Source: Kitasatospora sp. GAS204B | GTDB lineage: Bacteria; Actinomycetota; Actinomycetes; Streptomycetales; Streptomycetaceae | Direction of reading: 5' to 3' | NCBI RefSeq assembly: GCF_029892155.1 | Contig: NZ_JARZAG010000015.1 | Location: 62,001-126,000, forward strand | Length of the DNA: 64,000 nt | Shown: positions 59,989-64,000 of the stretch, piece after piece | Numbering within the stretch: the first letter of the stretch is position 1 | How the letters are laid out: each line of letters opens with the position of its first letter | Position numbers and translations under genes: made by a program | The notes under the pieces: model-generated | What the model was told of the DNA's origin: nothing | The model's database searches: none | The model's input: the letters and a program-made list of their open reading frames with translations, nothing else

Positions 59989-62696
59989 CGATCAGGTCCT
60001 TCCGCTGGTGCGGGTGGTGCTGGGCGTGGAGCAGCCGGCAGGGCCGGAGGTACGGGGGACGCCGCCAGCGCGCGGCGGGCGTCCGGGAGGGGTGGCCGCC
60101 GGTCGAACGGCGGCACTCCGACCGATCCGGGGGTGCCCGGCGACGGCACCGCGGGTGCGGCGGGCCGGGAGCCGGCGGGCGGGGGCGCTGCGGCCGAGGG
60201 CGTGGCCCGCCCCCGGCTGAAGCCGCGCTGGAAGGAGCTGAAGGTGGCCCGCGCCTCCTCGGGCGAACGCTCGCGCGCGGCCTGCGGGTCGCCCGCGCGG
60301 TCGGCCGACCGGTCCGCCTCGCGTGCGGCGGCCTCCTTCAACTGCGGTGCGAGATTGGCCTGCCGGACCCGGCGCGGCAGCAGTCCGCCGGCGGCCGGTT
60401 CGGACTGCTGTGGCAGCACGTCTGCTGACGCATCGTCAGCTCCGGGGAGGTCGGGCGCCGTGTCCTGGCGCCGGTGCCGCCCCGTGCCCCCGGACGCGGG
60501 CACCAGGACAGGCCCGCCGGACGCCCGGCGCCGCGGCAGTCCGCCAGGCGTCCGCGCGGGCTCGGCGCCGGCCGGCTGCGGCCCGGTGACCGCACGCTGC
60601 TGCACCCCGCGCTTGGGCTCGCCGGCACGCGACGTCACGCCGCCCGCCACGGCCACCAGATCGCGCTGCCTCGGCACGGCCGAGGCGCTCCCGGCACTAC
60701 CGCCCGACAGGCCACCGGACCCGGCACCGGACCCGCCGCCCGCTGACACTCCATCGGAGGCGCCGCCCGCCGGAGCACCGCCGGACAGCAGCGCGCCGCC
60801 CGGCACCTCCGCCAGCAGCTCCCTGGGTATCAGCACCACGGCCGTGGTCCCACCGTAGGGCGAGGCCCGCAGGCTCACCCGGATCCCGTGCCGCCGGGCC
60901 AACCGGCTGACCACGAAGAGCCCGAGCCGGTCGGTGTCCGTCAGGTCGAAGGCCTGCTCGACCTCCAGGCGCTGGTTGATCTCCACCAGCGCGGGCTCGC
61001 TCAGCCCGAGTCCGCGGTCGTCTATCTCCAGCGCGAAGCCGTGCGCCACCACCTCGCCCTGCACCGTCACCTGGGTCTGCGGCGGCGAGAACACCGCGGC
61101 GTTCTCGACCAGTTCGGCGATCAGGTGGGTGACGTCGGCGACCGCGCTGCCGAGCAGCCCGGTGCTGGGGAACGGCCGCACGATGACCCGCGCGTAGTCC
61201 TCCACCTCGCCGACCGCCGCGCGCACCACGTCGACCATCCGCACCGGCTTGCGCCAGGCCCGCCCGGGCGAGCCGCCGGAGAGGATGATCAGACCCTCGG
61301 CGTGCCGCCGCATGCGGGTGGTCAGGTGGTCGAGCTTGAACAGGTCCTCCAGCTCCGCCGGATCCTCGGTGCGCCGCTCCATGGTGTCGAGGAGGGTCAG
61401 CTGACGGTGCAGCAGCACCTGGCTGCGCCGGGCCAGGTTGACGAAGACGGCCGAGACGCCGCGCCGCAGTTCGGCCTGTTCCACCGCGGCCCGCACCGCG
61501 GTGCGCTGCACCTGGTTGAAGGCCCGGCCGACCTGCCCGATCTCCGCGTCGCCGAACTGCAGGTCGGGTGCCTCGGCGGCGATGTCCACCGGTTGTCCGT
61601 CGCGCAGTCGCAGCATCACCGAAGGCAGCCGGACAGCGGCCAGTTCGTGTGCGGCGTTGCGCAGTCCGATCAGCTCCCGGGCCAGCCCGCGGCCGATCCG
61701 CAGCGAGACCACCACCGAGAGCGCGATCGCCAGCAGGCCGACCACACCGGCGATCGCACCGCGCCAGAGCAGGCCCATCGCATAGGCGGTGGCGCGGGTG
61801 CCGAGCGAGTCGGCCAGCTTGCTGTTCTCCTGGGCGAGGTCGTCGAGGATGTGGTCGGCGGTCGTCCGCCAGGCCGGCTCGCTGATGCTGGCCACCGCGT
61901 CGGCAGGTTCGCTGGCGCTCTGGAACTCGCGGTCGGCCAGGTCCAGCGCCCGCCAGTCGTCGCCGCCCTGCAGCGCCAGGTAGTCGCCCTGGTCGGGCTG
62001 GTCCAACTCGCCGATGTAGACCTGGAAGAGCGCCTGCTGGTCGTGCATCGGGTCGAGCACGGCCTGCTCCTGCAGCAGGATCGGGTTCTGGGTGCCGAGC
62101 AGGCCCTCCATCGCCGCGTCCTGCTGCGAGAGGTACTCCCTGGCCCGGGTCAGCTCGATCAGGATCGTTCCCTGGCGCGGCAGTTGGCCGTTCTGCTGGC
62201 TGACGAACGCGGCCCGGAAGTCGAACGCGGGCTGGATCAGTCCGCTGTACTGGGTGATCGCGAAGCCCCAGCTGATCGACTGCTGCCCGACCTGGCCGCG
62301 CAGCAGGGTCAGCTGGCTCGCAGCGTTCAGCAGGTCCTGCAGCCGGGCCCGTTCGCTGCCGTTCAGCCGGCCGGAGCCGGCGCCGGTCGCCTTCTGCCGC
62401 AGCGCCGCCAGGTCCTGGTCGGTGGCCTTCTGCGCGTTCAGGTAGTCGCTCTGCACGTCCGAGGCCTGCGGTCGGGCCAGCAGCACCACCGCGGTGCGAC
62501 GCTCGCCCTGCAGATCGCGGACCACCTGGTCGACCGGGGCGCCGAAGGCCTTGTAGGTCGAGGCCACGTTCAGCTGGTTCCAGAAGTCGCTGGTGGTGAC
62601 CAGGGTGGCATAGGCCCAGAGGCTCACAAGCGCCACGATGGGCACGAGGAGCAGCGCGATGATCTTCGCGCGGATCGAGCTGCTGCGCAGACGCAT
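59985..62696 (-). CDS. cvnA: conservon sensor histidine kinase-like protein CvnA
   Basis: 903-residue membrane protein. Seen: basic N-terminus and first span (KIIALLLVPIVALVSLWAYA), an extracytoplasmic nitrate/nitrite-sensor-type domain of about 280 residues, a second span (GAIAGVVGLLAIALSVVVSL near residue 325), a HAMP-like linker, an ATPase domain with HLIAELVENAAVFSPPQTQV (N box) and EIDDRGLGLSEPALVEINQR (G box), and a long disordered C-terminus of about 260 residues rich in Ala, Gly, Pro and Arg. There is no clear phospho-acceptor H box, as in other CvnA proteins. ATG 62696 has GAGGAC upstream. It senses an unknown signal and heads the conservon. Confidence 0.92.
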   Translation of the reverse strand: MRLRSSSIRAKIIALLLVPIVALVSLWAYATLVTTSDFWNQLNVASTYKAFGAPVDQVVRDLQGERRTAVVLLARPQASDVQSDYLNAQKATDQDLAALRQKATGAGSGRLNGSERARLQDLLNAASQLTLLRGQVGQQSISWGFAITQYSGLIQPAFDFRAAFVSQQNGQLPRQGTILIELTRAREYLSQQDAAMEGLLGTQNPILLQEQAVLDPMHDQQALFQVYIGELDQPDQGDYLALQGGDDWRALDLADREFQSASEPADAVASISEPAWRTTADHILDDLAQENSKLADSLGTRATAYAMGLLWRGAIAGVVGLLAIALSVVVSLRIGRGLARELIGLRNAAHELAAVRLPSVMLRLRDGQPVDIAAEAPDLQFGDAEIGQVGRAFNQVQRTAVRAAVEQAELRRGVSAVFVNLARRSQVLLHRQLTLLDTMERRTEDPAELEDLFKLDHLTTRMRRHAEGLIILSGGSPGRAWRKPVRMVDVVRAAVGEVEDYARVIVRPFPSTGLLGSAVADVTHLIAELVENAAVFSPPQTQVTVQGEVVAHGFALEIDDRGLGLSEPALVEINQRLEVEQAFDLTDTDRLGLFVVSRLARRHGIRVSLRASPYGGTTAVVLIPRELLAEVPGGALLSGGAPAGGASDGVSAGGGSGAGSGGLSGGSAGSASAVPRQRDLVAVAGGVTSRAGEPKRGVQQRAVTGPQPAGAEPARTPGGLPRRRASGGPVLVPASGGTGRHRRQDTAPDLPGADDASADVLPQQSEPAAGGLLPRRVRQANLAPQLKEAAAREADRSADRAGDPQAARERSPEEARATFSSFQRGFSRGRATPSAAAPPPAGSRPAAPAVPSPGTPGSVGVPPFDRRPPLPDARRALAASPVPPALPAAPRPAPPAPAEGPDR

Positions 62697-62784
62697 GGAG
62701 TCCTCGGTCGGGTGTGCCCGGGTGGGAGTCTGCGCGAGCTTACTACTCGATCCTGACTGGTTCGACGGGTCTTGGAGATCGATC

Positions 62785-62842
62785 CTGATCTGTTGTTCAC
62801 GGGTTTCTGATCCGTTGTTGGCAGACGCATGATCCAGCATTG
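62785..62842. repeat. 22-bp phased direct repeats CTGATC(C/T)GTTGTT
   Basis: CTGATCTGTTGTTC at 62785, CTGATCCGTTGTTG at 62807 and a degenerate ATGATCCAGCATTG at 62829 start exactly 22 bases apart, two helical turns, so a protein array would sit on one face of DNA. The region is AT-rich compared with its surroundings. Confidence 0.7.
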
Positions 62843-62893
62843 GCAGGCACATGTCGGCTGGCACGGGTGACCGCTGATGATGTCTCTCCCAGC

Positions 62894-62948
62894 GCGCTCC
62901 CATCGCGCTCCCACTCTGCTCCCGCCGCGCTCCCACGGTGCTCCCAGG
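62894..62948. repeat. five 11-bp phased direct repeats (GCGCTCCCANN)
   Basis: GCGCTCCCATC, GCGCTCCCACT, CTGCTCCCGCC, GCGCTCCCACG and GTGCTCCCAGG follow each other without gaps at 62894, 62905, 62916, 62927 and 62938. An 11-bp period with a conserved heptamer core is the layout of sites for OmpR/PhoB-fold regulators, including SARPs. Confidence 0.75.
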
Positions 62949-63139
62949 CAGTTCTCTCCTGACTTTCAGACAGCCGGCAGCCCGACCAGCGGACGCGTGC
63001 GAACCCATCCGACCCGGCCCGGCTCTGGGCAGCGCCGCGACGATCCGCTACGGTCGCTACCGAGCCCCTGGAGATCACCGCCGGTCTCCGCACGGGCCAC
63101 GGAGCGTGGTCGGCAGCGGGGCCGGAGAGGGCCGGTTGG

Positions 63140-64000
63140 ATGCTGCGCGAGCTGAGCACCCCACCGCTGGCACAGCCCGCGGCCGGCGGGCTCGCCGACT
63201 CGGTCTACGAGACGGCCGAACTCACCCCCGCACTCGTGCAGTTGTCCCGTTGGGCGGGCGGCTCCGAGCGCTGGGTGCCGGTCACCGCGGCCGCCTTCCG
63301 GGACCAGGTGCTGGGCTTGGCCAAGGGTCTGCTGGCCCGCGGCGTGCGGTTCGGCGACCGGGTCGCGCTGATGTCCAGGACCCGTTACGAGTGGACGCTC
63401 TTCGACTACGCGCTCTGGTCGATCGGCGCGATCCCGGTACCGGTCTACCCGACCGCCGCCCCCGAGCAGGTGCGCTGGATCCTGGCCGAGACGGACGCGG
63501 TGGCCTGCGTGGTGGAGAACGAGGACCACGCGATGACCGTCGGAGCGGTCTGCGACGCGCTGCCCCAACTGACCGGGATCTGGCAGCTCGACCAGGGCTG
63601 CGTGCGCACGCTGACCGCCGAGGGCGCCGCGGTGCCGGAGAGCCTGGTGCACCGTCAGCGCGCCGCGGTCACCGCCGAGTCGATCGCCACCGTGATCTAC
63701 ACCTCCGGCACCACCGGACGCCCCAAGGGCTGCCTGATCAGCCACGCCAACTTCACCGCCGAGGCGGACAACCTGCTGGCGTGCTGGGGGCCGGTCTTCA
63801 GCGACCGGGCCGATGAGCAGGCGGCCACCCTGCTCTTCCTGCCGCTGGCCCATGTCTACGCCCGGGTGGTGCAGGTGGCCGCGCTGCGCGGCGGGATCCG
63901 GCTCGGGCACCAGTCCGAACTCGGCGCCGAGGTGCTGCTGCCCGCGCTGGCCTCGTACCAGCCGACCTTCCTGCTCACCGTCCCCTATGTCTTCGAGAAG
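63140..64000 (+). CDS. AMP-dependent acyl-CoA synthetase (3' end cut off)
   Basis: N-terminal 287 residues of a long-chain fatty-acid-CoA ligase-like enzyme that forms acyl-AMP then acyl-CoA. Seen: SVYETAELTPALVQLSRWAG, FRDQVLGLAKGLLARGVRFG, ALWSIGAIPVPVYPTAAPEQ, the AMP-binding P-loop signature TVIYTSGTTGRPKGCLISHA near residue 185, and FLPLAHVYARVVQVAALRGG. It reads open to the window end. ATG 63140 has GGAGAGGG 9 bases upstream. Divergent from the conservon. The substrate is presumably a fatty acid. Confidence 0.93.
   Translation, partial: MLRELSTPPLAQPAAGGLADSVYETAELTPALVQLSRWAGGSERWVPVTAAAFRDQVLGLAKGLLARGVRFGDRVALMSRTRYEWTLFDYALWSIGAIPVPVYPTAAPEQVRWILAETDAVACVVENEDHAMTVGAVCDALPQLTGIWQLDQGCVRTLTAEGAAVPESLVHRQRAAVTAESIATVIYTSGTTGRPKGCLISHANFTAEADNLLACWGPVFSDRADEQAATLLFLPLAHVYARVVQVAALRGGIRLGHQSELGAEVLLPALASYQPTFLLTVPYVFEK

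Larger units (their letters stand above)
62697..63139. other. divergent region between cvnA and the acyl-CoA synthetase gene
   Basis: 443 bases with no convincing gene and two sets of phased direct repeats (22-bp spaced at 62785-62842, 11-bp spaced at 62894-62948). It must contain the promoters for both the conservon and the synthetase gene. Confidence 0.6.

Overview
The window is high-GC actinobacterial chromosome with the gene density, GTG/TTG starts, four-base gene overlaps and gene families typical of Streptomyces or Kitasatospora. Supporting signs are a cvn conservon, a LexA-boxed imuA'-imuB-dnaE2 cassette, and a secreted ribonuclease very close to RNase Sa, which was described from an organism now placed in Kitasatospora. 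The genus is an inference from content; no database search was run. There are no rRNA, tRNA, CRISPR or phage genes.

Layout. 1-5.1 kb: xanthine dehydrogenase (start cut off), a purine permease and an XdhC-type maturation factor. 5.2-7.1 kb: a sigma factor and a membrane-anchored partner. 7.6-9.5 kb: a flavin oxidoreductase-fold protein and a flavohemoprotein. 9.5-14.1 kb: a four-gene unit of a PF10118 ferritin-like protein, a 2Fe-2S reductase, an M24 peptidase-fold protein and an EphD-type hydrolase/dehydrogenase fusion. 14.3-16.6 kb: polyprenol-phosphate mannose synthase, a CBS protein and an IclR regulator. 16.9-36.2 kb: a large purine-ring and glyoxylate block: catalase, allantoicase, allantoinase, glycerate kinase, tartronate semialdehyde reductase, hydroxypyruvate isomerase, two small genes (one a regulator), OHCU decarboxylase, HIU hydrolase, urate oxidase, 8-oxoguanine deaminase, a membrane protein, glyoxylate carboligase, an allophanate-hydrolase-like small protein, malate synthase and an IclR (AllR-type) regulator. 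36.3-50 kb: accessory genes (GH16 hydrolase, RNase Sa homologue, LuxR regulator, methyltransferase, DUF1059, a DUF4865/CMD/phosphotriesterase operon, an epimerase, a GbsR-controlled ABC exporter, a LURP-one protein, a MITE-like element and an ArsR/SRPBCC pair). 50.2-56 kb: SOS mutagenesis cassette. 56-64 kb: aldo/keto reductase, a PhoB-type winged-helix regulator, a cvnABCD conservon and the start of an acyl-CoA synthetase.

How it fits together. Xanthine dehydrogenase makes urate. Urate oxidase, HIU hydrolase and OHCU decarboxylase convert it to allantoin, and allantoinase and allantoicase take that to ureidoglycolate. The resulting glyoxylate enters central metabolism through Gcl, tartronate semialdehyde reductase and glycerate kinase, or through malate synthase. 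Catalase, encoded behind allantoicase, can remove the peroxide made by urate oxidase.

The most striking signal is a two-box regulatory layout across this block. A TTCAAC-N5-GTTGAA palindrome occurs at five promoters (allB, hyi, uraD, gcl, aceB/allR). A second palindrome, WTTCC-N7-GGAAW, occurs at three of the same promoters (hyi, gcl, aceB/allR). Each lies at a defined place relative to TTGAC-type -35 elements. Other notable items are a MITE that supplies the stop codon of an ArsR gene, 11-bp and 22-bp phased direct repeats upstream of the conservon, a dispersed 15-bp palindrome, and the PF10118/2Fe-2S reductase operon.
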